Notes: generated by a model not told the origin, from the sequence alone. A stretch of DNA of 64,000 nt from Anaerosporobacter faecicola (GCF_012070565.1 NZ_JAAQRO010000024.1:1-64000), one strand, 5' to 3'. Positions 1 through 9,041 are shown, numbered from the stretch's first letter. Numbers and translations are program-made.

Positions 1-165
1 CAGTTCTTTTTCGTGCTGTCAAGGGTGGCGGCAAGCTACCACAACCTATAATATCTGCAATTTTCAAGGTTCATCTGAGCCTTTTTTCTTTGCTCATTTT
101 TTTCATAAATCATTTGACACTATCAATAAAATTTTAATTCTTGTATCCTATTACCACATTTTGTG

Positions 166-1020
166 CTAAAATTCCCCTTCGTGATGCTTAAAGAAATCAT
201 GATACGTACGAACATTTTTTAATTGTGTCCAAGGTTTGACTGTCACAGGGTCTTCATCAAAATCATAGATCTTTGCATGATCTAGCGCCAGTAAGAATGG
301 GGAATGGGTCGAGATAATAAATTGGCATCCACAATATCTTGCTGACTCTTCTAAATATTTCTTTAATTCCAACTGCCGTTCTGGCGACAGACTGTTTTCC
401 GGCTCATCTAACAGATAGAGACCATCCTCTTCTATTTTCCCAATAAAATACCGATAGGCGTTTTCTCCATTAGAATATTCTCTAATATTGTTCATCAGAT
501 TATCCCTTACAAACTTCGACTGTGTCTTGCTTCTAGCCTGATTCACTTTCTTAAGTTTGTCATAATCCTCCATGGTACGGAATTGAAATTTGGCATACTT
601 GGCATCCATATACTCTTCAAACAATTCTTCTCTTTTCGTATCAACGCCTTCATTTACCGCACGAATATTCAGCATAAAATCAAAGATATCATCACTTGTG
701 ATGATTTGGCAATGTTCTGGTAAATCCTCTAGCAAACTTGCCTGACACAAATCCACATAATCCTGATAGAAGTTGGATTGATTAAAGCTAGACTCTCTCT
801 TTACTTGTAATTTTTCTGCGATCACATTCAAAGCCGTAGATTTCCCACAACCATTCCCCCCATAGAAGATTGTAATCGGATCAAATTCAATTTCCTCTAG
901 ACGGTGTTTGGACAATACTTGAAACGGATAAAACGTTGAATAACAATTTCTACGAACAGACATGGTAAAATCTGATTCCTGCTCTGCGTCTGGAACAACA
1001 AATTTCCTTAAGTAAATCAT
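166..1020 (-). CDS. AAA family ATPase (COG3910-like)
   Basis: Predicted soluble 284-residue ATPase. Walker A is GGNGCGKST (about residues 54-62), the signature-like segment is EYSNGENAYR, Walker B is LYLLDEPENSLS and an H-loop follows in ISTHSPF, so both halves of an ABC/SMC-type head are present without a long coiled coil. This matches the small stand-alone predicted ATPases of the COG3910 type; the cellular role is not known. The start is supported by an AGGGGAG Shine-Dalgarno about 8 bases upstream. It is the last gene of the minus-strand series before the window edge; bases 1-165 downstream hold nothing I recognise. Confidence 0.8.
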   Translation of the reverse strand: MIYLRKFVVPDAEQESDFTMSVRRNCYSTFYPFQVLSKHRLEEIEFDPITIFYGGNGCGKSTALNVIAEKLQVKRESSFNQSNFYQDYVDLCQASLLEDLPEHCQIITSDDIFDFMLNIRAVNEGVDTKREELFEEYMDAKYAKFQFRTMEDYDKLKKVNQARSKTQSKFVRDNLMNNIREYSNGENAYRYFIGKIEEDGLYLLDEPENSLSPERQLELKKYLEESARYCGCQFIISTHSPFLLALDHAKIYDFDEDPVTVKPWTQLKNVRTYHDFFKHHEGEF

Positions 1021-1189
1021 AGAACTTCTCCCCTAAATTAATATTGATATTTTCTTTGATACAAGGATCAATACGTCTTGTTTTTTCTACTTGTAGTGTT
1101 AATATCATTATCGAGAATTGACTCTTGCACCATACACTTACTTTATAAGCTATCATACAATTTACGATTGGACAAGCTTATATTAAAAT

Positions 1190-1221
1190 AACCTGATGTA
1201 CTATTTCTAGTAAATCAGGTT
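1190..1221 (-). terminator. Hairpin with GAAA loop, probable terminator
   Basis: A 14-bp stem with one mismatch closes on a GAAA tetraloop (read on the minus strand) about 55 bases after the stop of the small membrane protein gene at 1276, followed by ATTTTAATA. The T-tract is weak, so termination strength is uncertain. Confidence 0.5.
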
Positions 1222-1275
1222 ATCTATACTGTATTTAATTTAAGGGAGAAATGATTAGGCATTACTCCAATCTAA

Positions 1276-1611
1276 CTAAAACCGTACGTATCTCCCTCTC
1301 CAAAATTCATAATCCTGCATCAAACAGTCTGCTCCTGCCATCATTACCGCAAATAGTGTAAGTATGATTAGTAAGAAGATGGCTGCCTTATCATAGATAA
1401 AACGGTCTTGTTCCTTTTTCGTGGATATTAATACTTCTGCACCAAGCAGAATAAATGTTAGTGGCCATAAACGAAAAATGAATTGGTAATCGATGCTTGT
1501 TACAAATGTATGCGTAAGGAATAACACCCCATATAGAAGGAGCATTACACCAAATGTGATGCTTCCAACTCGGTGCCTCCTAATTTTTTTCATTCCTGTT
1601 GTTGCTTCCAA
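1276..1611 (-). CDS. Small membrane protein, LiaI/LiaF-TM-like
   Basis: 111 residues with hydrophobic segments at about 18-36, 43-60 and 75-94. The layout resembles the LiaI/LiaF-type transmembrane region common in envelope-stress operons, but no specific motif proves it. The first codon is TTG, preceded by GAGGGAG at good spacing; an ATG six codons further in is the alternative. It is the last gene of the ECF sigma operon (sigma, anti-sigma, 239-residue membrane protein, this gene), one base after the preceding stop, so a role in the same envelope-sensing regulon is inferred. Confidence 0.6.
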   Translation of the reverse strand: MEATTGMKKIRRHRVGSITFGVMLLLYGVLFLTHTFVTSIDYQFIFRLWPLTFILLGAEVLISTKKEQDRFIYDKAAIFLLIILTLFAVMMAGADCLMQDYEFWRGRYVRF

Positions 1612-1612
1612 T

Positions 1613-2332
1613 CTATTCTCCCTCTTTCTCCTCTTCTATAGGATTTATTAGTATCCTCTGCACATTCTGCAAATCTTGTGGATTTTCCATGCTTTGATCT
1701 TTCTGCATATCTTGTGGTGTCTCCACGCTCTGTTGATTTTGCATATACTGTGGTGTCTGCATGCTCTGGTAATTCTGTTGATTCTGTAGCCCACTTTGTT
1801 CCTCTGTATTCTTATATGCCTGATCAATCTGCACTTTCTTGCCTCGAATCATGATTACACCTAGATAGATAATTAGAATTCCAACAAAAAGTTGAGGTAA
1901 ACGATAGGAAAAACGTTGTACAGAATAGTAAAGTTCATCTGGTAAAAATCCAATAAATAGTGACATGCAGGAACGCCAAAGCATCATACAGCCAACTGCA
2001 ATTAATACAAAGGCAACCGGTTTACGGTATGTGCGTAAATATTCACCGTGTGATTCATTTTCCCCAGTAGGGAATAGATACGTATCTTCTACTGCATAGA
2101 ACTCTTCATCGGACATCCCTGCTAAGTTATGTGCATGAAAGAAGCTGTAAAACCAAGCTACGACAAGTAAAAACATTAACGGTCCAAGTTCAATGGTAAC
2201 ACCGACTGCGAATAAACCAAAGAATATAAGCATTAAGCTTAACCCCATTTTCATAAATCCCATATACATCTCTGCTGCCCCTGGGATAAAGGAGAAGCAA
2301 AATGTCCAAAAACGACTTTTTTTCTGTGTCAT
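1613..2332 (-). CDS. Membrane protein with Gln-rich 12-residue repeats
   Basis: 239 residues: two or three hydrophobic segments near the N terminus (about 10-58), then one pair at about 105-165, and a hydrophilic C-terminal tail. The tail carries three tandem 12-residue repeats of the form xQS-M/V-x-x-PQ-x-M/L-Q-x (residues about 188-223, DNA 1664-1771). The ATG follows the anti-sigma stop directly (TAGATG) and uses AAGGAGG, so translation is coupled. Found in an ECF sigma operon; the function is unknown. The repeat could vary in copy number between strains. Confidence 0.65.
   Translation of the reverse strand: MTQKKSRFWTFCFSFIPGAAEMYMGFMKMGLSLMLIFFGLFAVGVTIELGPLMFLLVVAWFYSFFHAHNLAGMSDEEFYAVEDTYLFPTGENESHGEYLRTYRKPVAFVLIAVGCMMLWRSCMSLFIGFLPDELYYSVQRFSYRLPQLFVGILIIYLGVIMIRGKKVQIDQAYKNTEEQSGLQNQQNYQSMQTPQYMQNQQSVETPQDMQKDQSMENPQDLQNVQRILINPIEEEKEGE
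1664..1771 (-). repeat. Three tandem 36-bp coding repeats
   Basis: Three in-frame 36-bp units encode Gln/Pro-rich 12-residue repeats at the C-terminal tail of the 239-residue membrane protein. The units differ by several substitutions each, so they are not a fresh expansion. Confidence 0.7.
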
Positions 2333-2809
2333 CTAATAATCCTCCTTACCGAATAATTGATTTGTTTTTTTCAAAATCATGCTACAGAATTCATTGGTTG
2401 AATCGTAGGCACTTTTCTTTTCCTTTTTCTTCTGATTCTCAGAAGTATCTTCATTGGAATTGTTTTCGTTGGAATTGTCATTATATGAATCCATCTGCTG
2501 TTCATATCGACTATCTTCAAACTCCCCAGTTTCTCCGAATAATTTTCCTTCTCCAGCCATTGGCATCAAAATCAGCAACGCGATTGCCGCTGCAGCTGCT
2601 ACGGTTACCTTCATTGCATAGGTTATAAATTGTATAGAACCAGAAGATGATCGATTCACCAATTGTTCCTGACCAAGTTGCTGAAGTACACGTTGTTGCA
2701 TATACTCTGGTGCTTTGATTAATCCTTCTTCCTCAACGCGTGCAATGAAACGTTGTAACTCTTCCTCCGATAATTCCTTATGTTCTTTGTTCTCCATTGG
2801 ATTCATCAT
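2333..2809 (-). CDS. Putative anti-sigma factor, single-pass membrane
   Basis: 158 residues: an acidic, helical cytoplasmic N-terminal part (about 1-62), one transmembrane segment rich in Ala/Val/Leu (about 66-84), and a low-complexity Asn/Ser/Asp-rich outer part. No HxxxCxxC zinc motif is present, so it is not a ZAS-type anti-sigma factor. The role is inferred from position: its ATG overlaps the stop of the ECF sigma gene by 4 bases (ATGA) and has AAAGGAG upstream. Likely holds the adjacent sigma factor at the membrane until an envelope signal arrives. Confidence 0.65.
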   Translation of the reverse strand: MMNPMENKEHKELSEEELQRFIARVEEEGLIKAPEYMQQRVLQQLGQEQLVNRSSSGSIQFITYAMKVTVAAAAAIALLILMPMAGEGKLFGETGEFEDSRYEQQMDSYNDNSNENNSNEDTSENQKKKEKKSAYDSTNEFCSMILKKTNQLFGKEDY

Positions 2810-3321
2810 CTATGCTCCTTTCTGTACAATTTCCGAAGCATTGCCCTTGCACGATAGATCTGCGTTTGTATCGTCTTAAGATTTTTCTCTTTCAGTCGGG
2901 CAATCTCCTCTGCTTTTTGTTCTTCACAAAAATACAGACTTGCAATCTCATCATAGGGTGGCTTTAGCTGCTCACACATGTTCCGTAACTGCTGTATCAC
3001 TTCTTTTTCCATCATACTTTGTTCTGGCAGGTTTTGCTCTGATGCTATATTGGCAAATACTGTTTCTTCCGAAGGTATCACCCTTCGTGCTGCCTGCTTT
3101 TCATAATCAAGACATTTATTGGTAGCGATTCGACACAACCATGCTTTCAGATTTTCCCCATCAAAAGAATCCATATTCCGGTAAGCGGATAAAAACGTTT
3201 CTTGTGTCAAATCCTCTGCAATAAAATAATCCCCTGTCATCTTACAGCAAATAGAGAAAATCAAATTCTGATACTCCTCCATCCATGCTCTAAGTTTTTC
3301 TTGCGAACGAATTTTATCCAC
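2806..3321 (-). CDS. ECF-type RNA polymerase sigma factor
   Basis: 171 residues. Region 2 is clear (YQNLIFSICCKMTGDYFIAEDLTQETF, then the helix FDGENLKAWLCRIATNKCLDY) and region 4 ends the protein (YDEIASLYFCEEQKAEEIARL then KTIQTQIYRARAMLRK). This is the usual length and order for a group 4 sigma factor. The start is GTG, close behind a GAGGGG run, so the exact start is not certain. It heads a four-gene operon with an anti-sigma factor and two membrane proteins, the normal arrangement for an envelope-stress sigma that regulates its own operon. Confidence 0.9.
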   Translation of the reverse strand: MDKIRSQEKLRAWMEEYQNLIFSICCKMTGDYFIAEDLTQETFLSAYRNMDSFDGENLKAWLCRIATNKCLDYEKQAARRVIPSEETVFANIASEQNLPEQSMMEKEVIQQLRNMCEQLKPPYDEIASLYFCEEQKAEEIARLKEKNLKTIQTQIYRARAMLRKLYRKEHR

Positions 3322-3595
3322 CCCCCTCTTTTTATAGGAATATGTTCAATTGATCTTCCTTTTTTATAATTTGTAACTCAAATTTCACACATTGAAAACG
3401 ATAGAAATCATATACTCGTTCCATATATGCAAGTATGAAGTTTGCGTTTGTAATTGATCAATTACTTTCACAAATACTATAACGAAACATTTTCTATTTT
3501 ATCTTCAACTTTTTTCATATTTTTATTTTAAGATATATTTTTTTATTTTTCTATTCTAAAACCTTTCTGAAAGGTAAAAAACTAGTAAATAAAAA
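3322..3595. other. AT-rich intergenic region upstream of the sigma operon
   Basis: No convincing open frame. It must hold the promoter of the ECF operon, but I cannot identify one confidently. A copy of the short motif GAAGTTTGCG lies at 3437-3446; the same ten bases recur in other gaps of this window (see findings). Confidence 0.4.
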
Positions 3596-3648
3596 CTGGT
3601 GTAGAATTCATGTAGACAATTAAAGTGTTTTCATGAATTCTACACCAG
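3596..3648 (-). terminator. Strong hairpin terminator, 17-bp perfect stem
   Basis: A perfect 17-bp inverted repeat (3596-3612 and 3632-3648, 19-base loop) lies 25 bases after the stop of the XRE regulator. On the minus strand the stem is followed by TTTTTATTTA. Confidence 0.8.
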
Positions 3649-3673
3649 ACCAATGAGCAATACGATGTTTGCT

Positions 3674-4297
3674 TTACTCTGACTTTTCGATTTTTACCCG
3701 CAATCTCTTATTCTTAACTTTTACCGCATACTGCAGTTCATACACAGCAATTCCTTGATTAATGGCGTTCCCGATTGCTTTCATCTCTTTTTGTATATCT
3801 TCTTCCTTTTCATACCAACCCAGTACTTCTGTCTTTTCTCCCCAGAAGTCTCCGTTGTTTACCCCTAGGAGCCAGAACTTCGGCTCATCCTCTCTTGGTT
3901 TATACAACACCTTTGAAGCATACACTTTGTAGCAGTTCATAATGGTTCGATCATCATAGGACTTGATTGTAATCGTTCCACTACGATTCACGACCTGTTG
4001 TACTTCCTTATCTGTTTGCGCTTCCTTGTCGGTTTCCATTGTATTCTTCTCAAGGATATTCCGTCTTTCCTCCGCCTCATCCTCTGAATGAATTGCCATA
4101 CGCTCTTCCAACAAGAGATAATCCAATGAAACATTTAACTTCTTTGATAGAAGAAGGAGCTTCTCCATCTCCGGATATCCACTTCCTTGTTCCCATTTCG
4201 ATACTGCTTGTCGACTGACTCCCATAAGCTCTGCCAGGTCTTCCTGTGAAAGTTGTTTTTCCTTGCGTAGTGTTTTCAGATTTTCAGCAAAACTCAT
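3674..4297 (-). CDS. XRE-family transcriptional regulator
   Basis: 207 residues. The N-terminal HTH_3 domain (residues about 2-57) has the typical LSQEDLAELMGVSRQAVSKWEQG. A charged linker follows (about 75-100), then a C-terminal domain of unknown family with GTITIKSYDDRTIMNCYKVY and several Trp/Phe residues, which could be a sensor or oligomerisation domain. The open frame extends to a GTG three codons upstream, but AAGGTGG sits 5 bases before the internal ATG used here. Monocistronic, closed by a strong terminator. Confidence 0.85.
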   Translation of the reverse strand: MSFAENLKTLRKEKQLSQEDLAELMGVSRQAVSKWEQGSGYPEMEKLLLLSKKLNVSLDYLLLEERMAIHSEDEAEERRNILEKNTMETDKEAQTDKEVQQVVNRSGTITIKSYDDRTIMNCYKVYASKVLYKPREDEPKFWLLGVNNGDFWGEKTEVLGWYEKEEDIQKEMKAIGNAINQGIAVYELQYAVKVKNKRLRVKIEKSE

Positions 4298-4461
4298 ATT
4301 AACCACCTTACCCTTTCCACGATTTGATCATTTTTCAAGCCATATAATGGTGTAAGGGTTAGAATTATCCTTTCCCCTCTATGATCACGTGGTTATTATA
4401 GCAAAGTTCCCTATATCACAACACCAAACAGTGTTTGCATTTACGCAACTTCTGTTTGCGT

Positions 4462-4965
4462 TTATAAGGAAAACTGGTTCCATGCACATTTCTCTTCAAG
4501 AATATGAACCAATTGTTCTAACCCTTTTTGATCTTGTTCATCAAATCGAGCAAGTGAAGGACTGTCAATATCCAGTACCCCAACCACTTTCCCACCAACA
4601 TGAATAGGAATAACTAATTCTGAATTTGAAGCACTATCACATGCAATATGTCCAGGAAATGCATGTACATCCATCACAAGCTGTGTCTGTCCTGTCTGGG
4701 CTGCTGTGCCACAGACACCCTTTCCCAATGCAATCTTCGTACAAGCTAATTTCCCCTGAAATGGTCCAAGATGCAGAATGTTCTCCTTTTCCAGATAGAA
4801 ACCTACCCAATTAAGATCCGGCATCGCATCCATTAAAATGGCTGAAACATTCGCAAGGTCTGATATAACAAGTGTTCCATCTCCTACTAAAGTCTCCACC
4901 TGGGAGCAAACCAATGGATATAATTCCTTCTTATTCTCTGGATACATTGTTGTATTCTCGATCAT
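4462..4965 (-). CDS. msrC: Free methionine-(R)-sulfoxide reductase (GAF domain)
   Basis: 167 residues forming a single GAF domain. All three cysteines of the fRMsr family are in place: KLACTKI, GKGVCGTAA and HIACDSASNSE. The family reduces free Met-R-sulfoxide in the cytoplasm using thioredoxin. The frame stays open for 21 more codons upstream, but GGAGG five bases before ATG 4965 and the family length favour this start. The region upstream of the start (4996-5073) is a diverged copy of the 83-bp repeat that flanks the giant gene at 54-61 kb. Monocistronic. Confidence 0.9.
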   Translation of the reverse strand: MIENTTMYPENKKELYPLVCSQVETLVGDGTLVISDLANVSAILMDAMPDLNWVGFYLEKENILHLGPFQGKLACTKIALGKGVCGTAAQTGQTQLVMDVHAFPGHIACDSASNSELVIPIHVGGKVVGVLDIDSPSLARFDEQDQKGLEQLVHILEEKCAWNQFSL

Positions 4966-4995
4966 AATATCCTCCCTGTTTCTTTCTCTTATTCT

Positions 4996-5073
4996 GACAA
5001 AATTCACTTTTTCCACTTGCACAAACAATGATTTCGCATGTAATGTTTGGCATCGTCTGATAAGAAACGATAT
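4996..5073 (+). repeat. Diverged third copy of the 83-bp repeat family
   Basis: Aligns, in the same orientation, with the repeats at 53868-53950 and 61759-61841: shared blocks include CTTGCACAAACA, GCATGTAAT and CATCGT-TGAT. More degenerate than the other two copies. Confidence 0.55.
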
Positions 5074-5085
5074 ACCTTCCCCGTT

Positions 5086-5628
5086 CTATACAAGTTCATT
5101 AGGATTTAATGTCGCATAGACATAAGTATCCCAGTAGATTGGATTCCCTTGTTCATCTTGATGAAAGGATACATTCTTTTTGAAGAAGGCTTCTCTCTGA
5201 AGTCCGATCTTCTCCATGAGTTTCCACGAAGCTGTATTCTGCGGTGCACATTCTGCATATACTCTGTGAATGCCTTTGTCAAAACCGTATTCTACCATTG
5301 CTTTGCAGGCTTCTGATCCAAATCCTTTTCGATGGTATTTTGTATTAAGAACATAACCCAATTCTCGGGTATTAAAGTCTCTCTTACCGAAATACACATT
5401 CCCAATTACTTTATGTTCTTCTTTTAATTCAATTGCAAAGAATTCATCGCTTCCTGAACGGAAGGTAATCTCTTCTTTGACTTTCTCTGCGGTAAAATCA
5501 GGATATCCTTCAAATTCCGCATCCACACGCTGAAGCATATATTCACACAAATCGGCTTCATCTGTACATTCAAAATTCCTTATAATTAGATTCTTTGTTT
5601 CAATTCGTACGTTACCCATTTCAATCAT
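5086..5628 (-). CDS. GNAT N-acetyltransferase, RimJ/RimL type
   Basis: 180 residues with a complete GNAT fold: ELGYVLNTKYHRKGFGSEA supplies motif A and the acetyl-CoA pyrophosphate loop (R/K-G-x-G-S/A), and NTASWKLMEKIGL is the usual motif B helix. This is the COG1670 subgroup, whose members acetylate ribosomal protein N termini or small molecules; the substrate here cannot be told. GAGGGGA lies 8 bases upstream of the ATG. Apparently monocistronic. Confidence 0.85.
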   Translation of the reverse strand: MIEMGNVRIETKNLIIRNFECTDEADLCEYMLQRVDAEFEGYPDFTAEKVKEEITFRSGSDEFFAIELKEEHKVIGNVYFGKRDFNTRELGYVLNTKYHRKGFGSEACKAMVEYGFDKGIHRVYAECAPQNTASWKLMEKIGLQREAFFKKNVSFHQDEQGNPIYWDTYVYATLNPNELV

Positions 5629-5790
5629 TTGTAATCTCCCCTCTTTTTCCTAATCTCACGATCCGGACTGCTTTGTATACTCTTTTCTTGTATCCGCACT
5701 TCCAGTCATCATTCGCTCTTTCTTTCCATCGTTTTCTTACTTCCAAAACGCTGCTTGATTTTAAGAATTCTATATTTCAATCTTCTACTT

Positions 5791-7527
5791 TTATAACAAC
5801 TGATTAATTAATTCTAACTCTTCTGTCAATACTTTTGCAACAGCAAAATTCCGTTCCTTCAGTGCAACTGCTGTTTTCAGTTCAATTGTCTTTTTCTTCT
5901 GTTCCAGTTCAATATAGTCTTTCTCAAAATGATTTGCATAAATCATTTTCCGGAACTTTCGAATGCTCATTCGGCGAATGGTTTTATCTTCAATCATTAA
6001 GACATAATCCATACAATTGGCTATGGTATAGAAATCATGGGATACCATAAGAACGCCACCTGCATATTCCCGAATCGCCTCCTCAAGCGCTGCCTGGGCA
6101 TAGAGATCGAGATGACTGGTCGGCTCATCAAGAAGCAAGAAATTCGCCGAACTTATCCCTATCTTCGCTAATTGAATCAAGTTCTTTTCCCCACCAGATA
6201 ATAGCTTAATTGGTGTATGCATATGCTCCTGCAAACCGTATTTTTTCAGATATTGTTCAATCTGGTCATTTGAATCCATTCCCATTGCATAGAATTCTTC
6301 TGCTATCGTATTCGTTTCTGTCAACATTTCTCCTTGTAATTGGGACAAGAATGCTACTTGTAATTCCTCTGCATGTGTAATGGAAGCATTATCATTCTGA
6401 TAAATATCACGCAGCAACGTTGTCTTTCCTGTTCCATTGCCACCAATCAATGCCACTTTATCCGTGGATTTGATTTCAAAATTCACATCTTGTAATAATT
6501 CTTCATCAAAAGAAACTTTATAATCCTTCACTGTAATTGCCGTAAACTCCTCTTGTTCCTCCAATTGGCTAAAATGAATCTCCGGCTGTTTGATTTCCAC
6601 AAATGGTTCTTTGATCTGTCTTGCTTCCAATCGTTCCAACAAGGATACTCTGGCATGCAACGCGCGCCCTCTAGAAGCACAGGTATACACCGTTGCTTCC
6701 TTACGAAGTTTCTCAACAATCTTCTTATTACGCTCGATTTCCTCCACATCAGCCATTGCCATTTCTTGCATCTCAATCTTCTTTTGTAATAGGGAACAAG
6801 TATAGTCCATATACCGACCATCAAATTCCTGTAACTGGGTGTTTTCCAACTGCATAATCTTATCAAAACAATGATTGAGTAGATAACGGTTGTGAGTGAT
6901 AACTAACATTGTTCCTTTATGTGCATTAATCAGTTCCACAAGTCCATTGATGTGTTCGAAATCAAGAAATGCATCGGGTTCATCCATCAGCAATACATTT
7001 GGTGCAGACAGCATCTCCTTCATAACCTGTAGAAGTTTTCGTTCTCCGCCACTTAACATAGACACTGGTCGGTCCTTACATTTCCCTAGGCCTGCAAGAT
7101 TGAGTTTTTTCGTTATATTACTCTCATAGTTATCCCCGTCAATTGCTTGAAAGGCATCCAATGCTTCCTGGTAGTCCTCCATCAGTGCTTCCCAATCTGT
7201 TGCTGTCTCTAATTTTTTACACAGATTGTCCACTCGTTCCTGTCTCTTCACGAACTCTTCACTTAGATACTGGAATACTGTCACATCAGGTAGTTCTGCT
7301 AACTTATCAAACTGGCTAACATAACCAATTCGGCAGGTAGGATCCAATATGATTTTCCCATCATACAGATACTCTTCTTGGTTCATCAGCATATCCAGTA
7401 AGGTACTTTTTCCTGTCCCACTTGTTCCAATAAAGGCACAATGCCGATCCTCCTCTAAGGTAAATGATATCTTATTATATAATTCCTTCTCTGGAAAAGA
7501 GTAGGATAAGTTCTCTACTTTGATCAT
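5791..7527 (-). CDS. ABC-F family ATPase
   Basis: 578 residues, two ABC cassettes and no membrane segment. Cassette 1: Walker A GTSGTGKST (about residues 37-45), LSGGERKLLQ, LLMDEPDAFLD. Cassette 2: Walker A GGNGTGKTT, LSGGEKNLIQ, LLLDEPTSHLD. The linker between them is helical and charged, as in ribosome-binding ABC-F proteins. Some members protect ribosomes from antibiotics, others are translation factors; this one cannot be assigned. The open frame reaches 7626, but AAGGAAA directly before ATG 7527 and the ABC start MIKVENLSYSF set the start here. Confidence 0.9.
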   Translation of the reverse strand: MIKVENLSYSFPEKELYNKISFTLEEDRHCAFIGTSGTGKSTLLDMLMNQEEYLYDGKIILDPTCRIGYVSQFDKLAELPDVTVFQYLSEEFVKRQERVDNLCKKLETATDWEALMEDYQEALDAFQAIDGDNYESNITKKLNLAGLGKCKDRPVSMLSGGERKLLQVMKEMLSAPNVLLMDEPDAFLDFEHINGLVELINAHKGTMLVITHNRYLLNHCFDKIMQLENTQLQEFDGRYMDYTCSLLQKKIEMQEMAMADVEEIERNKKIVEKLRKEATVYTCASRGRALHARVSLLERLEARQIKEPFVEIKQPEIHFSQLEEQEEFTAITVKDYKVSFDEELLQDVNFEIKSTDKVALIGGNGTGKTTLLRDIYQNDNASITHAEELQVAFLSQLQGEMLTETNTIAEEFYAMGMDSNDQIEQYLKKYGLQEHMHTPIKLLSGGEKNLIQLAKIGISSANFLLLDEPTSHLDLYAQAALEEAIREYAGGVLMVSHDFYTIANCMDYVLMIEDKTIRRMSIRKFRKMIYANHFEKDYIELEQKKKTIELKTAVALKERNFAVAKVLTEELELINQLL

Positions 7528-7794
7528 GGTGTTTCCTTTCTCATGGGATTCCATTTGTCGTTTTTTATAAAACGCAGAAAGCCGTATTTGTACGGGAATC
7601 ATACCATGATTTTCTCCATTTTTCAATTCTAAAATTCATCTTTTCGTTGATCTATGTTATGTAGTTGCGTTTGCTTTGACTTGCAAGGAACTTCTGTTAC
7701 CCACTTGTTTATTTAATAAATTAGTGTAAATATATTGCATTTTCGATTTTATCTGCTAAAATCTTATGTTGGTATTATAATAATACAGAAATTA

Positions 7795-7825
7795 ATACTG
7801 CATTGCTTCTTGGTTGGTGCAGTAT
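7795..7825 (+). promoter_or_regulatory. Leader hairpin before the SLC13 permease
   Basis: Perfect 8-bp arms ATACTGCA and TGCAGTAT with a 15-base loop, ending just before the ribosome binding site (7831-7838) of the permease. Could be an operator or a translational control hairpin; inference only. Confidence 0.35.
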
Positions 7826-7844
7826 AATAAGAAAGAGGTTATTC

Positions 7845-9041
7845 ATGAAAGAACATACATATATAGAGCAAAAAGACCCCTCCGTGGTCATGCCAATTCA
7901 ACAAACGAAAACATTCCTTTCCCCTTGGCATCTTTTAAACATCCTTTACCAATTTGCAAAAAGCCAAGCAGTCCTTACCATTGCTACCATTGCCATGGTA
8001 ATTACCTGTATCTTCGTACCAGTGGACGGAGAATACCTTGGATACTTTAATATGCGTACACTTGCCACCCTATACTGTACACTTGCTGTGGTCAGTGCAT
8101 TTTCACATATTCACGTATTTGAAATTATCAGTAAGAATATCGTTTTGAAGCTTCACAACCTTAGAAATGCTACCCTAGGTCTTGTCTTCATTACTTTTGT
8201 TGGTTCTATGTTACTTGCAAATGATATGGCACTCCTTACCTTTTTGCCTCTTGGATTCTTTGTTTTAAATAGTACGGATCACAAAGAAGCAATGGCATTT
8301 ACTTTCATTATGCAAAACATAGCGGCTAATCTAGGTGGTATGGTTACACCTTTCGGCAATCCACAAAACTTGTATTTATACTCTTATTTTCATATCGATA
8401 CCATGGAGTTTATTACAATCATGTTGCCTTCTTTCTTAGCGGCAACTGTTTTGATTGTTGTATGTTGTCTTTTTGTGAAACCAACGCCATTATCACTTAA
8501 GAAAGACGAACATTATGCTCTGGATAAGCAACGAACGACCCTCTACTCAATTCTTTTTATTGCCAGCATCCTGATCGTATTTCGTGTCTTCCCATTTACC
8601 TGGGGAACTTTGCTTATTACCCTTGCTCTCTTGTATCTGGACAAGGATGCTATCAAAGAAGTGAATTACCCACTCCTTGCAACTTTCTGTGTATTCTTTG
8701 TATTTAGTGGAAATATGGCTCGAATTCCTGCTGTTCGTGAATTCTTCGAGTTTCTACTTCCTAAAAACACGTTGTTGTTTGGAATCCTATCTTGTCAGTT
8801 TATTAGTAATGTTCCGAGTGCCGTGTTACTTTCACACTTTACCTCCGATTATGCTAGCTTGTTGCCAGCTGTAAATATTGGTGGTTGTGGTACTTTAATT
8901 GCTTCCCTGGCTAGTTTAATTACCTTTACGGAATTTAAGAAACATAATCCAGAGAAAGTGAAAGGATATATTGTTAAGTTCTCTGCAATTAATTTTGGCT
9001 TTGTAATTGTTCTCTATCTTTTACAACTGCTTATTCAATAA
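7845..9041 (+). CDS. SLC13/ArsB-type anion permease
   Basis: 398 residues and about ten hydrophobic segments. The segments ANDMALLTFLPLGFFVL and NIAANLGGMVTPFGNPQNLYLY match the conserved substrate-site loops (the GNPxN motif) of the ion transporter superfamily, and a second re-entrant loop is SNVPSAVLLS. This family moves dicarboxylates, sulfate, arsenite or Na+/H+; the substrate is not predictable. The start is chosen by GAAAGAGG 6 bases upstream; an earlier in-frame ATG at 7803 lacks a site. A decayed duplicate of its central motif lies directly downstream (9054-9137). Confidence 0.85.
   Translation: MKEHTYIEQKDPSVVMPIQQTKTFLSPWHLLNILYQFAKSQAVLTIATIAMVITCIFVPVDGEYLGYFNMRTLATLYCTLAVVSAFSHIHVFEIISKNIVLKLHNLRNATLGLVFITFVGSMLLANDMALLTFLPLGFFVLNSTDHKEAMAFTFIMQNIAANLGGMVTPFGNPQNLYLYSYFHIDTMEFITIMLPSFLAATVLIVVCCLFVKPTPLSLKKDEHYALDKQRTTLYSILFIASILIVFRVFPFTWGTLLITLALLYLDKDAIKEVNYPLLATFCVFFVFSGNMARIPAVREFFEFLLPKNTLLFGILSCQFISNVPSAVLLSHFTSDYASLLPAVNIGGCGTLIASLASLITFTEFKKHNPEKVKGYIVKFSAINFGFVIVLYLLQLLIQ

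Noticed and set aside
950-1156. 68-codon frame upstream of the COG3910-like ATPase
   Set aside because: Overlaps the real gene in another frame, no ribosome site, no recognisable sequence.
5791-7527. ABC-F gene as an antibiotic-resistance determinant
   Set aside because: The family includes many non-resistance members and no subfamily mark could be seen.
7528-7660. Possible attenuator with short leader peptide before the ABC-F gene
   Set aside because: A small CCGTA/TACGG stem and a six-codon frame are present, but no T-tract or alternative pairing could be supported.
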